Position numbers and translations under genes: made by a program
Notes under the pieces: model-generated
Database searches by the model: none
Seen by the model: only the letters and a program-made list of their open reading frames with translations
What the model was told of the DNA's origin: nothing
In this document: piece after piece, positions 47,660-59,220 of the stretch
Layout: every line of letters starts with the position of its first letter
Position numbering within the stretch: position 1 is the first letter of the stretch
Source: Pleurodeles waltl
Taxonomy: Eukaryota > Chordata > Amphibia > Caudata > Salamandridae
Reading direction: 5' to 3'
Length of the DNA stretch: 64,000 nucleotides
NCBI RefSeq assembly: GCF_031143425.1
Contig: NC_090450.1
Coordinates: 166,835,486-166,899,485 of the forward strand

Positions 47660-47765
47660 TGTTGGGTTCTCTCTCATTTCGTATGTTGAGTCTTGTAAGG
47701 ATTCGAGAACCTGGTCTGGAGACTCGACATACGACGGGAGAAACGGTTGGAAGGGCGTCGGTGGC
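47660..47765 (+). repeat. 5' LTR remnant of Ty3/Gypsy element
   Basis: Matches 52209-52314 with two differences, then diverges. The polyadenylation and U5 part seen in the right LTR is missing here, so a deletion removed the LTR end and probably the primer site. A perfect 11-bp-arm hairpin (CGTTTCCTGGC / GCCAGGAAACG) follows at 47789-47819. Confidence 0.75.
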
Positions 47766-48089
47766 TGAATACGTCTTATGAGTTACTTCGTTTCCTGGCA
47801 ACGGAGACGCCAGGAAACGAGTGAACCGGCCAATTCTTCGTGATTCATTTCATCTGTTGATGTTTCTAAGGGGAAAGTGCCTTCATTCTGCAAGTTACTT
47901 GTTCCAAGTTTTCCAAGCATTTCAAGCAGTATAGTAGTGTTAAATTGTTCTCTTTCAACCTGTTTTCTGCTGTGACACGCACACCTTGCGCAGTGTGTCT
48001 TGAAAATTAACAGGACACCCATATCTTTGTGTTCTATACGATTCCTCATTGCTTAATTTTAATTAACATTTATTGTGGTTACATTTAAT

Positions 48090-48512
48090 ATGCAGCAATC
48101 CATTCTTCCTCCTCCTGTATTCTCTCCGGATCCTGTTTCTTCAGAAGCGGATTGGGATTCCTGGAAAGAAGGTTTCGAGGCATATTTAGATGCCATTGAC
48201 GGTGACTCCTTTACTCATAGGAAAAAGTTTGCTGTTTTACGTCATTGTTTAGGTCCAGAGGGCCGCAAAATTTTAAAACACATTCCACAGGTGTCTGTTG
48301 CATTAGATGTGGGTGAAGGTGATGGCGGTATTGATGAATATGCTTCTGCCATTAAGTCTCTTGATAACAGATTTAGATCGTGTAAAAATGTTATTATGGA
48401 AAGACACAAATTTTATAAAAGGATGCAAGTTCCTGGTGAACCAGTTGCTAACTATGTGGGGGCTTTAAGAATGTTAGCGGTTTCCTGTGATTACAAGGCA
48501 TGTGAGGATTAA
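48090..48512 (+). pseudogene. Ty3/Gypsy gag (capsid part), ended by a premature stop
   Basis: The ATG at 48090 starts a capsid-like frame (SEADWDSWKEGFEAYLDAI, then RKKFAVLRHCLGPEGRKIL, then NRFRSCKNVIMERHKFYKR). This fits Ty3-type Gag, which assembles the particle. The frame hits TAA at 48510-48512 after YKACED and resumes in the same frame at ATG 48513 with MIRDQLVEKT, the usual continuation of such capsids. The stop is therefore a point break, not the natural end. Confidence 0.85.
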
Positions 48513-51344
48513 ATGATTAGAGATCAACTTGTCGAGAAAACCAATAATAAGAAAGTTCAAGAGACACTATTGTCTACACCGAATTTAACTTTAGAAAAGG
48601 CCGTGGAGATAGCCACTAGAATCGAGAATACAACAACGTATATGCAACAGATGAATATAACTAGTCAGAAAGATTCTCATCAGAAAGTAGCTATAATCAA
48701 ACAGAAATTTAACAAATCCCAAGCAATTGCCAAAGCTGAAACATCAGTTAGGAAGGAAAATTTTATAAAAAGGGAATGTTTTAGGTGTGGTAGTTCCACC
48801 CATTTAGATAATGCAAGTAATTGCCCTGCAGTAGTTAAAAAATGTTCAAAATGCTCCAAAGTTGAGCATTTTGCTAGAGTGTGTAGGGCTGTTAACATAT
48901 CAAGTTCCAGTTCAAGGGACACGGTTTTTAAGTTACACAATGACAATTTGGATGGATCTAATTCTTCCTCTAATGAGGATGACGAAATTCTTACTGTTGT
49001 GTGTTGTTCTAATGAGAGTTATGTTGTTATGTTTAACAACACTAAAAGGCCTACCTGTAAATTGTCAATTAATGGCCATGAAATAATTGTTGTAGCCGAT
49101 TCTGGGTCACCTTATACACTTGTGAGTCAAAAGGTGTGGAAGGAAAATTTCAGCCATGTTGGGCTTAGGAAGTCTAGCATCAAGCCTGTGGGATATAGTG
49201 GCAAACCAGTGGAAGTTTTGGGGGAGTGTGAAGTCGAGTTGAGTTTCCAAGGTAATGTGACTAAGGGAGTAGTGTATGTAGCTAATGATGATACATGTCT
49301 TTTAGTTTGGGAAGACCAAAGGAAGTTGGGTATTTTGTTAGATCCCAATAACCCCGAACAAGTTATACTGAGCAAGAATTATAACCAGGTGTTATCTATT
49401 AGTTCTATGTGGGTCGATGCATTTCCAGGTGTTTTTAAAGAAGGAATTGGTATGTTCAAGGGATTTGCACACAAGATAAAGTTAAAGGAGAATGCAATTC
49501 CCAAGGTTCATAAAGTACGTAGAGTACCTTTAGCGTTGAGAGCAGAGTTGAAAAAGGAGCTAGATAGATTATGTGATCAACGCATAATTGAGAGGGTGGA
49601 TGCATCAGATTGGGTGGCCCCAATAGTAATTGCTCGTAAAGCCAATAACTCTATTCGCATGTGTGTTGATTTACGTGACCTTAATGCACAAATTTGGGTG
49701 GATTGCCATCCATTGCCTAACATTGTTGAAATTCTATCCATTCTAGATGAGGCCAGCGTGTTCAGTTTGTTGGACATGACATCGGCTTATAATCAAATTA
49801 ATCTGCATCCTGAGTCAAGACATTTGACAGCTTTTGTTACTCCGGAAGGTTTGTTCCAATTTAGACGCATGCCATTTGGTTTAGCTTCAGCTTCTGCGGT
49901 ATTCCAAAGGGTGGTGGATAGTTTATTTGGAAGTATGGAAGGTGTAATTGCTTTCCAGGATGACATTCTAGTCTTTGGCAAGGATCAAGCACAGCATGAT
50001 GAAAGAATGGAACAGGTATTAACTTTGTTGAATAAAAAGGGGATTGTACTAGGGGCAAAAAAATGTAAATTTAGTGTATCTAGTATTGATTATCTAGGGT
50101 ATAAAATTTCAAAGTGTGGAGTGGAACCAAAGAAAAAGCTGGTTGAAGCTATTGAAGATTTTCAGTCTCCTAGTAATAAAGACCAAGTCAGATCCTTCAT
50201 GGGTCTGATTGAATTTTATTCAAGGTTCATTCCTAATTGTGCAAGTAAAACTCATAAAATCAGATCTCTTTTAAAGAAAAATGTCAAATTTGATTGGTGT
50301 CTGGAGTGTGAACGGGAGTTTTCAGCCATTAAAAAGGAAGTAGCAATGGCAGTTCCGTTGAAGTCTTTTAACACAAGGGACGAAATAGTAATAATGACGG
50401 ATGCCAGTCAACTTGGATTAGGTGCTGTTTTAATGCAGAATAAAAATGGTAGGGATGAAGTGGTAGCCTTTGCTTCACGTAGTCTGAGAGGTGTCGAAGA
50501 AACTTACTCAACTATTGAAAGGGAAGCCCTTGCATGTTGGTGGGGCATTGTGCATTTAAAATCATATTTGTGGGGTGTGCACTTTACAGTCAGGATGGAT
50601 CACAAACCCTTAGTGCAATTGTTTTCTACCTCTGGTGCGCATCGAGCCACTCCCAGAATAGCTAAGTGGCAGTACAGATTACAAATGTATAACTTTCATG
50701 TGGAATATGTTCCGGGTGCAAGGAATACACTTGCTGATTCTCTTTCCCGTCTTCCTTGCAAGAATGAGTCAGATGAGGAGGAACCAGAAGAAGATGATGT
50801 CCTGGTATGCTCTATAGAGTTTCATTTGAGTGGTGCGGTGACAGAAGATGAGTGGAGGCAAGCGTGTGGAAGTGATGATCAAGTGAAGGAGGTCATGAAG
50901 GGCATAGCACAGGGATGGTCTGTATGCAAGTCTGAACAGTGTGAAGTGTACAAACATGTTTTTGAGAAGTTATCTATTTTAAATAACGTGTTGATGCGTG
51001 CGGATGCAATGGTTGTACCTAAGGATTTAAGATACAAAGTATTATCCTTGGGACATGAAGGACACATAGGTATGCGGGCTATGAAAAGGAGAATAAGAGA
51101 GGATTTCTGGTGGCCTGGACTGGACAGAGATGTAGAACACTTTGTGAGAGATTGTTTGGCCTGTGCTATCAGTGACAAGTCTCAGGTTGTCCTGCCATCC
51201 CCTGTTGAAGCTATTGAAGTGCCTGGGAAAGGCTGGAGTAAGGTTGCAGTGGATTTGATTGGACCTGTCAATTTGCTCAATGGGCAAGTGGAGTATGGTA
51301 TAGTGTTAATAGACTTTATAGTCGCTGGCCCAAGTTTAAGTTAG
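48513..51344 (+). pseudogene. Ty3/Gypsy gag-pol: nucleocapsid, protease, RT, RNase H, integrase start
   Basis: A 943-codon frame. Two zinc knuckles lie at residues ~89-124: CFRCGSSTHLDNASNC is Cx2Cx4Hx6C and CSKCSKVEHFARVC is Cx2Cx4Hx4C. The retropepsin has VVADSGSPYTLV (D ~196). RT blocks are WVAPIVIARK, MCVDLRDLN, SLLDMTSAYNQI (D ~421) and FQDDILVF (~481-488, in place of the usual YxDD). RNase H has IMTDASQLGLGAVL (D ~630), STIEREALA and MDHKPL. The integrase zinc domain is HEGHIGMRAM with CLAC (HHCC, ~848-884), and the first catalytic D is in VAVDLIGP (~914). The frame is then shifted near 51315-51340 and stops. The downstream parts lie in other frames. The order PR-RT-RH-IN is that of Ty3/Gypsy. 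Confidence 0.9.
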
Positions 51345-51379
51345 TGAAAGTACCTAATTCGCATAAGATCATTTAATTT

Positions 51380-52143
51380 TTGGAATCTGTTTTTCTCAGA
51401 GAGGGTATTCCTGATGAGATACTTACCGACAATGGTAGTCAATTCACATCTTCTCAATTTTCTGATTTTTGGGTGCTCATGGGCATTAAACATGTTAAGA
51501 CTTCACTTTATCATCCTAGCTCTAATGGTCTTGTTGAGCGCTTTAACAGAGTGATTAAAGAGAATATGCAGTTGAACCTAAAAAGTTGTTGTGGGCTGTG
51601 CGAACCACACCCAATGCAGATACTGGTGTGTCTCCTTTTATATTATTGAAGGGAAGAGCTCCTGGTACTAAGTTGAAAAGGAAGTGGATGGGTGAAAATG
51701 GAGTTGATGAGGGATTGATTGAGAAAGTGAGTGGAAAAAGGATTTCTGCTCAGAATAAATACAAAGGTGATTCTAGAAAAACAATTTGTGTGAAGTTGGG
51801 TGATTATGTCAAAATCAAGAGTGCCCACATTGTTCAGAAAGGTGAATCTAGATTTTCTTATCCTAAGAAAGTCATAAAAATTTGTAAAAATGCTGTTAAA
51901 TTGGAAGATGGCAATTGGTGGAATAAGGAGAGGTTGTCCTTGGCTCGTGATGTGGAACTTTTGAACAAATCTTTGAAGGAATCCACCAAAGTAAATCAAG
52001 AAGCAAGAAATGACCCACGGAAGGACAAGGATTTGGAAGGTCCTATTAAGAAGGAATGTGAGTCGATGGAAATGGAAAGGAAATCCTCAACTAGGAATAG
52101 GAGGCTTCCTACGAAGTTCCGTGATTTTGTACTTTTAGTTTAA
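51380..52143 (+). pseudogene. Ty3/Gypsy integrase core and C-terminus in two frames
   Basis: The 51380-51600 part has LTDNGSQF (second catalytic D), SLYHPSSNGLVERFNR (catalytic E) and then a frame change near 51590. The next frame to 52143 has AVRTTPNADTGVSPFILLKGRAP, then GDYVKIKSAHIV, then KGESRFSYPKKVIKI, a GPY/F-like C-terminal integrase module. The tail (TRNRRLPTKFRDFVL) is typical of Ty3 polyproteins. Together with the preceding frame, the DDE integrase is complete in residues but split by at least two frame shifts and a stop. Confidence 0.85.
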
Positions 52144-52195
52144 CAAAATGTGTTACGTGTTTTTGTAAATGTTTGGGTGAAACTTTGTATGTGTT

Positions 52196-52206
52196 AAAGG
52201 GAAGGA
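52196..52206 (+). promoter_or_regulatory. Polypurine tract of Ty3/Gypsy element
   Basis: AAAGGGAAGGA lies two bases before the TGTTGG border of the 3' LTR, the normal site for plus-strand priming. Confidence 0.8.
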
Positions 52207-52208
52207 TA

Positions 52209-52402
52209 TGTTGGGTTCTCTCTCAGTTCGTATGTCGAGTCTTGTAAGGATTCGAGAACCTGGTCTGGAGACTCGACATACGACGGGAGAAACGGTTGGA
52301 AGGGCGTCGGTGGCGGAGGTATTTTTGCTGTTCTGATTTATTGTAGATTACACTGAAAATAAAGAGTACTTACAAGCAACAAAGACTTTTCACTAGCCAA
52401 CA
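52209..52402 (+). repeat. 3' LTR of Ty3/Gypsy element
   Basis: Begins TGTTGGGTTC and probably ends ACTAGCCAACA. The first 74 bp contain a perfect 13-bp inverted pair (CGTATGTCGAGTC at 52229, GACTCGACATACG at 52270). An alternative end is 52381 (GCAACA). No clear target duplication is visible; the adjacent four bases are TAGC and TTGC. Confidence 0.7.
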
Positions 52403-53040
52403 TTGCTGAATTACAAGTGCACATCAAAACAGGCTTCTCTGCATTATTGCTGAGTTACAAAGGTTCAGTAGCAAAGACCTTTATTATTTCTGGCTGCTAA
52501 CATCACTCAGTTTAACACAGTGCTATATGGTGATACCAGTTGATATGTTGAACGTGGAATCATTGCTACACTATGGTGATGATTTGAGCACAGACGTCTT
52601 GCAGAGAGCACTTGCCGTTGAACAGGTTCAGCATTGAGCAGTCAGCATTTTTTAGAAAGTTCTAACAGATGACAGTAAAGGGCAGGTTTGGACCAGCCTC
52701 TAGGGCAATCAGGCAGTATCCAAAAGGCAGGTTGTGTGGTCCTTTATGGAGTGCTTATGGGCCTGTTTTATGGCCTGGAAGGCCAGCTTTTACTTGTTAA
52801 TTTCCCTGCTATTACCACAGACATTGCCTGCAGCAAGCTCAAATCCATGCAGTCTTCCATACCATGTAAAACAATTATATGTGTCTTTACAAGTTCAAAA
52901 CTGCCTCAATTTGCAAATAGGGAGCGCTTTTTGGCTTATCTGATTAAAAAATGGGGGCCAGATTTGATCAGATGCCAGGCCTATTTTCTGTCATAGTCAG
53001 ACACTGGTGAAGGTTCAACTTAGTTATAGCAAGCATAGTT
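52403..53040. other. No recognisable gene
   Basis: Loose duplication of an ATTGCTGAATTACAA block (52402 and ~52445). The remainder holds only short open frames. Confidence 0.35.
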
Positions 53041-53063
53041 GGGGTGTGTGGTTGGAGAGCAAC

Positions 53064-53075
53064 AAGATGGCTGCC
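53064..53075 (+). promoter_or_regulatory. YY1-like motif at LINE 5' end
   Basis: AAGATGGCTGCC matches the YY1 consensus core that marks transcription starts of many L1 5' UTRs. Its place just upstream of ORF1 remains supports a 5' UTR role by analogy. Confidence 0.45.
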
Positions 53076-53779
53076 AACACTAGGCTCTCACGCTCATCTG
53101 GGACTCCCACGTCAGATTTGCCATGTAACTAGGACTCCTTAACGATGAAGGATAGGTTGAGGCAGTGATGGACTATTAGTGAGCGATGTGGTGAATTTAC
53201 AGACTTTTTTCACTAAGGTCTTTTGAAGATAATTCTCTAATTTTGCCGCTCCCCACGCAGCACAGCAGCTGCCTCCATTTTCACTTTCAAGTTATCCTCG
53301 GAAGACGTGTTCATGGAGCCTATGAGGGAATTTTCCATTGCTTTCCTTTTGTAGAGATTTGTCAAAAATTGTCTTTTTTACACATGGGCAGCTGCTCATA
53401 GGATCTTCACCACAGTTCTACAGCTGCTAATATCTTTCACAGCTTATGTAATTTCTTTCAGAGGCGGCTCTCATATAACTGTCAGGGGAATATCTCTCCT
53501 CCAGTTGTGCATCTTTGGAGAATTATTATAAGTGACTGTAGTGTATCTTTACTTCAATACTAGTGATAGTGCACATGCTCCTAATTGTTATCATAGGTCA
53601 CTAAAAAGTAATCTACAAATGCTTTGCTTTCTCCTGGGGGTGACAGACATTTCTCACATTCTTCTTGTGCCCTTCTTGCGCTGTGGAGATGAGCTGCATA
53701 TTTTCACTAAATATTATAATTGAACACAGATCATTCTACACTTTTCCCTTATTCGAGGCTGGCAGTACTGTTCTTGGCT

Positions 53780-54186
53780 GGATGGGTGAGAAATGGTCTA
53801 GCTTGGAGGCTAGGGTTTATGAGGTGGAACTTAACAAAAAAAGTGGTGCTCAGGCTATGGCAGCCTAGGTAGTTTTACTGTCAAATGAAGTCATCCAACT
53901 TAAAACACATACCAAAGACTTGGAAAATTGTAACAGGTGCAATGGTTTGCAAATATATGGAGTTCCTAAAAACTCTGAAGGCTTAACCATGATTGCTTTT
54001 CTTCAGCTCAATATTGCCAAGATTCTTGGTTTAAAAGATTATTTATCTCTCAACATCCAACAAGCATGTCATGTTGAGCACAATCCTTGGCAAAATATCC
54101 ATCAACTAGGCAACAAGGGATCGTTGCCTATTTTGTTCAATACTCAGATCTATTTAAAGTTCTCTCTGCTGCCAAACAACAAATAG
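53780..54186 (+). pseudogene. L1/Tx1-like ORF1 remnant
   Basis: A coiled-coil block (SLEARVYEVELNKKSG, then after a stop SNEVIQLKTHTKDLE) precedes NCNRCNGLQIYGVPKNSEGL. The latter is the ORF1p RRM motif with conserved IYGVPExxEG. Further on, FLQLNIAKILGL and HQLGNKGSLPILF match the order of this domain. One stop and no clear ATG make it a relic. Confidence 0.7.
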
Positions 54187-55059
54187 AAATATTATGGTTT
54201 GGTCAGAAGATCTTCTTCACACAAGATTTTGTAAGAACACTAACTAGCAGATGAAAGGTATTTCTGGTTCTCCACCTGGCTTTAAGATCCACAAATGTGT
54301 GCTTTGTTCTCATACATCCAAGTCTTTTTAAAGTCACTTTCAAGGAGAAAACATCAACTTTGACCCAAAAGATCTGAGGAGGTTTATTTTCCTACATAAA
54401 GGAGAAGTGATGGAAACTGGAATATTTGATTCATAGTGTTCTGGTATTCTGTGCTCACACTTTCTTTTACAATGTAGTGGACTTTATTTTGCATATCCTG
54501 TCTCTTTTCAAAGTGCTTGGATTGAAGTGTTTAATGTTCCTTTATATTCCTGTTTCCCCACTTCCACATCATTCAATGTTTTGTCTTGTTCATGATAAGT
54601 GATTTCATTTCCCTTCTTCATTATGCTTTTTGTGTACATAATGTGTTAGGTGTCTTCTTCATTCCCACAGATCTGTCGCACAAATATTTATTTTAATTTT
54701 CCTTTCTCTTGGGGGGCTGAGCGGTGGTTGGTCTTCTTCCTTTTTTGCTCTACCCTCTCCAGGTTCCATTATCGTGTAATCTCCTCCTCCTCTGATTTCT
54801 TTGGCTGTAGCCCTTTGGCTTCTTGTCAGCTCCTATTCAATTCACGTGGTGAGTACACTGTCTCCCCTTAATTTGTTTCTTTTTCATATCCCTTTCTTTC
54901 TTTGTTTCCTTCCACCTTTTTCTTTCTTGCCCTTTTGTGGATTGCTTTCCCCTAGTCTCACCTTTAAATTGCTTAAATTGTTCATATATTGCTTAACTCA
55001 ACAAAGTTTACAATATATCTATCACAAGTAGTTGTAATCATCATGTTAACTATCTTTCT

Positions 55060-57700
55060 TGATATGACAATATCTCATGAATAATTTTCATTTGGTCTCA
55101 CGCAACCTTAAACGTCTCTGTAATCCTGTAAAAAAATAAAGTTCTCACACATTAGCCTAGACCTAAATGCCATATTATTCTCTTATTGGAAACTTTCGAA
55201 CAATGTTGATTTGTTGAAGAAACAAAGACTGGATCGAGGTTTGTGTTCATCTGTTAAAAACAACAAAAATTGTGTTGTCGTTTTGTTTCATAAATCTTTT
55301 TCTTTAGATATTGATGTTGTAATTAAGGATGATGATTTTAGATGGTTTCTCTTGATGCTCAAAATTAACAATATACTACTCTCCATATGTAATGTCAAGG
55401 GGTCTACTGAGGTAAACATTTGATTTTAAGATATATTTTCAAATTTGTTATGTTCTTGTTCTGATGACAATTTATAGTTAGTGGTGGCTGAAACCAATTG
55501 ATGGATCAATTCATAGACAGAAGTTCTCAGTAAACATATATACCAAATAAAATGCAAATTCTATTCCCCTGTATATCAATCCACATCTAGAATAGATTAC
55601 ATGTTTGTAGCTCAGAATATTCTAAAATATTTCGTAAAAGCAGAATTTGGTCCCATACCAATATCTGATCACACCTCAGTCATTGCTGACATAGATGTGT
55701 TGTTGGTCATTACACATACTAAAATATAGCGATTTAATAATGCCTTTTTCAAAGATCATATAATTGTGGAGAATTATGAGAATTTGCCACTGAATGTTTT
55801 GATAATAATCAAACTGCTAACATAGATATAAACTTTGTTTGGGTTTCCTTCAAAGCAACTGCAAGAGATTTTATTATCGATTATCAATTATATGACAATT
55901 AAGAAAAAGTTATTTGAAAAAATCTTTGCTTTGCTGCAACATATCACAAAGACCTTGAACATGAACATTTTTCCTCCAACCACAAAAATACATTAGTCTG
56001 ATTATGGCCAAAATAGTATCCAACAGAAAACTCTCTGAAAACCTTGTGGGACTTTATTATGAATTAATGCTAAATGTTATGGTGGCCATAAAAAGGCAGG
56101 CAAACTATTGGCAAGTTTTCTTAAAGTCAAAAAGCAACAATCTAAACTTAATATTTCCCATGATAAACTAAGCAATGAACAACATACATATAAGGGAATT
56201 TTAGATTGTTTTCTGGGTTTTTACACCTGATTATACACTCAGGAAAATTCTCTATCAACACAGGCTCCGGATAAATTCTTGAATTCAATTGCAAAACATC
56301 AAGACATTTCAGTTGATCTCTCTTTACTGGAAATGAACCTTTCGATTGCTGAAATTTGGCAGCCCTTCATAACCTACACAAAGAGAATGCTCCTGGTCAG
56401 GGTGTTTTTTCTGTTGAATTATATTCACAGGTCTCTGCACTTTTGATTCCAAAGTTGCTGTTACTATTTCAATACAACATCTTTGTATAAAAGGTATGAT
56501 AGCGTTTTGGAAGCTATGTTATGTTAAAAGTTTTCTAAAGCGCAACAAATACCTGGTGGTGTCTTGGTGCTAGGATGATGAACACAGTGGACAAGAGGTA
56601 TTTTAGGCAGATCTAAATAGCCAGGTCTTTAATCTCTTGCAAAACTGTAATAGATTAGGAGCATTCATGATGTCCAGAGGCAATGCGTTCCAAGCTTGCA
56701 GCCCTGAGAAAGAAGCGCTGCCCTCCCCAATTGGCCTGTTCGACCTTTGAGACATCAATGAGTTTAGCATTCGTGAATCTGAGCAATTGCCCAGGGAAAT
56801 ACAAGGCCAGGCCAAACCATAGAAACTCTGGGGCCCAGATCATTGAGGGCCTTATAAGTGATACAGAGTGATTTAAATGTGATACTTTGGCGTATGTTTA
56901 GCCAATGCAGCTTATTAATATAATTTGACACCTAGCAATATTTGGGAAGCTTCAAAAGAAGCCTGGTGGCTGCATTTTGAAGTATTTGGAGTTTGTTCAG
57001 GGTATATTAATGAGCATTGAGGTAAAGACTGTTGCAGTCATCTAATCTGGCCAGGACCAATGCAGTGATTAGCGTCTGCTAAAGATGGGAATGGATGTAA
57101 GGGAAGATTTTATTCAGCATTTTAAAGCATTAGCACTGGTTTGGTCCTGATAGCTGAACTTATCATTGACAATGAAGCCTAAATTGTGAGCCTTTTCACT
57201 GGGGAGGGGGCCCATATTGGAGGGCCATCAGGCCGACAGCCAGACAGATGGATGCTATGCTTTGTTTACTTCCTACAGTGGATAACGATTCGTCTCAGTG
57301 CCAAACTATAGAGCCAGTTCATTAATCAATACTGACTGTAAAATATTTACAAACATATTAGCTTGACTACATTATATCTGAATTAATTGGCATTGAGCAA
57401 TCAGGATTTGTAAAAGGTAGGTATATGACTGATAGTTCGGGAACATTTTTGAATATCATACACCTACCCTTGCAGTCCACGAATCTTATTTCTGCAGTCA
57501 CATTAGAGGATGAGTCTTTTGATCATATTCGTTGGAATTATATGTTTAGAGATCTCAAATGGCAAAATTTCAGTACCCAAATTCTAAAATATATCTGTTT
57601 GCTTCACTCCTCTCTTACTGCCTCAGTCTTTGTTGATGGAATGTAATCTGCAGATTCCCAGTTGCACAAAGTGATTGTCCTTTACCCTAGATATAATCTT
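55060..57700 (+). pseudogene. L1/Tx1-like ORF2 (endonuclease and RT), split by L2-like insertion
   Basis: Endonuclease: NLKRLCNPVKK near 55105, ILLLET near 55178, and SRIDYMFVAQN near 55585-55620, which is the SRIDYI motif of L1 APE nucleases. RT: NAPGQGVFSVELYSQ near 56382-56430. Then, beyond a minus-strand L2-like insertion, LINTDCKIFTNILA near 57320-57370, GIEQSGFVKGRYMTDS near 57391-57435, LEDESFDHIRWNYMF near 57503-57547 (palm A, with only one of the expected acidic positions clear), and QSDCPL near 57668. The palm C YADD is not seen. Many stops. Confidence 0.75.
56590..57250 (-). pseudogene. L2/CR1-like LINE 3' fragment nested in the L1/Tx1-like LINE
   Basis: On the minus strand, QTLITALVLARLDDCNSLYLNAH near 57010-57080 and NKLQILQNAATRLLLKLPKY just downstream are RT thumb motifs. 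The C-terminal LQAWNALPLDIMNAPNLLQ, then FCKRLKTWLF near 56610-56720, is the L2/CR1 ORF2 end. It interrupts the plus-strand ORF2 between its PGQG and LINTD blocks. Confidence 0.8.
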
Positions 57701-57799
57701 AACTTTGATACATCAGAGGTTTTACCTCTTAACAGACTCTGTCCTAAATAACTATTTCAAACCTCTGGCTTTATACAGAAATCTGGGAATATTGAATTT

Positions 57800-58356
57800 T
57801 TAGACTTCTGCTACGCTAACCTTATACGAGACACCATCTCTTCACATTGATACAGAAAACAATTGCTGAGGTTATCTGAAAAGCGGTCACCATTATTTTA
57901 GTCATGGTAGGGTAGTTTAGTCACCATCAAAAGGATGAATTTGTGAATTATCGCCTTCTATTTCTCCATTCTCCCAGTGAAACTTCCTCAGACTTTTTTC
58001 AAATCTATAAATAGTGCTGGAGCGCAAGTTGAGGTCTTCATCCTGCATCTGGTTCAGAAACGGCACGCTCTCTGGTGGGACACCACACCATGTCCCTCCT
58101 CTACTAGTGGTCAATGGGATCTTTGGACTTAGTGAGGAGTTTGGTAATCAGATTCATTCAACACATCAATAACATGGAAATTATAAACAATTTTGAACAC
58201 CATGACCAATTTGACCACAGAAACAAGACTTCAAACTTAATTAAGTTTCGAAGCTTTATTACAACCACAAAGCCAAAGTAATATAAATGCTGCACTAAAC
58301 TAAGTTATAAGTGTACATAAAAACCACAGGCTGACTAAAGCGTCTAAAGAGATTAA
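57800..58356. other. Unidentified insertion or decayed LINE sequence
   Basis: LINE homology is not visible here. I recognise no terminal repeats or coding motifs. Confidence 0.3.
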
Positions 58357-58575
58357 TGCTCTTATTAAGAATTTGGCGGGCGGTGCTGCCCTGGAGGATG
58401 TGAAACCACCAGGACTGCCATGTTGCCGCCTTGCAGCAGCCTGGTGGTGTAGGTGGTCCGACCATGGCGCTTTCACCACGGTCATAATGTGGCGGTCCCA
58501 CTGCCAGCCTTTTGGCGGTGAGACCGCCACCGCGAGTCTGGCAGTCATGCGACTGCCAGACTCTTTATGAGGGCC
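58357..58575. mobile_element. Short Harbinger MITE, 219 bp
   Basis: The left end TGCTCTTATTAAGAATTTGGC and the reverse complement of the right end (GGCCCTCATAAAGAGTCTG, then GC) agree at about 15 of 21 positions. TAA flanks both sides (58354-58356 and 58576-58578). The subterminal ACTGCCAGCCTTTTGGCGGT resembles the Harbinger terminus near 32490, so this is a deletion derivative of the same group. Confidence 0.75.
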
Positions 58576-59220
58576 TAAGTCTACTAAACATCAATACAAT
58601 TAAACATTCCAAGAGAATAACATAAATTACCTGAACTAAGATGTGCACATTAAGCGCAGATTTCAAAGCAGATAATGGTGACGTCAGTAAATCATCAAAG
58701 TCAATTAATAGCAATCAGTTTCAGGGCTGGGCCATCCTTATCCCTAATATAAATTTGGACATGTAGGTGTGGGGGTCAGACTATCACATGCGGGCAAAAC
58801 AAAATAAGAGACAAAAATAATTTGGAAAAATCATCTAACTATGGTGACACTATAAAAATACACTGGTGTAATTATATAAGCTCAAAAGGAAACAAGAAAC
58901 CATGTTATAGATTACACCTCTCCTCATGGGACAGCAAACTGGAATTTTTTGTCATTCAGAATGTTTACAGCTTCTCAACATCAGTAGGCAGCAGCATCAT
59001 GGGTAGTGCAGAACACGAGCTGCACAAAGGGCAAGTCAGCAGTTCAGAATGTATTGGGCATAGTAGTACTGAACAGCATAAGCAAAAGGGGCATATAGAA
59101 CTAAAGAGGAACAGGAGGCGACAACATGAACACTCAGGAAAGAACTCTCTCAGACTATCTACAGGTCAACATTTGATCTCTATCAATAGTATGTTAATAA
59201 AGTTTTTATGAAGAGAAAAA
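58576..59220. other. No recognisable feature
   Basis: Holds a 129-codon open frame (58822-59211), rich in serine, lysine and histidine, without recognised motifs. Not called as a gene. Confidence 0.35.

Larger units (their letters stand above)
47660..52402 (+). mobile_element. Ty3/Gypsy-type LTR retrotransposon, broken
   Basis: A direct repeat starts at 47660 and 52209 with TGTTGGGTTCTCTCTC. The left copy matches for only 106 bp (to 47765, two mismatches). The right copy most likely runs 52209-52402, ending CCAACA, the complement of TGTTGG. A polypurine tract AAAGGGAAGGA lies at 52196-52206 just before the right LTR, and an AATAAA lies inside the right LTR near 52361. Between them are gag, protease, RT, RNase H and integrase in Ty3 order. 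The first catalytic residues are intact, but a stop in gag and frame shifts in integrase make it defective. Confidence 0.9.

Noticed and set aside
48510..48515. Stop codon readthrough between gag and pol in the Ty3 element
   Set aside because: The stop lies inside the capsid, before the zinc knuckles, not at the gag-pol border where readthrough elements place it. A mutation is the simpler explanation.
58822..59211. A 129-codon plus-strand open frame as a gene
   Set aside because: Low complexity, no recognisable domain, and located within a decayed LINE region.
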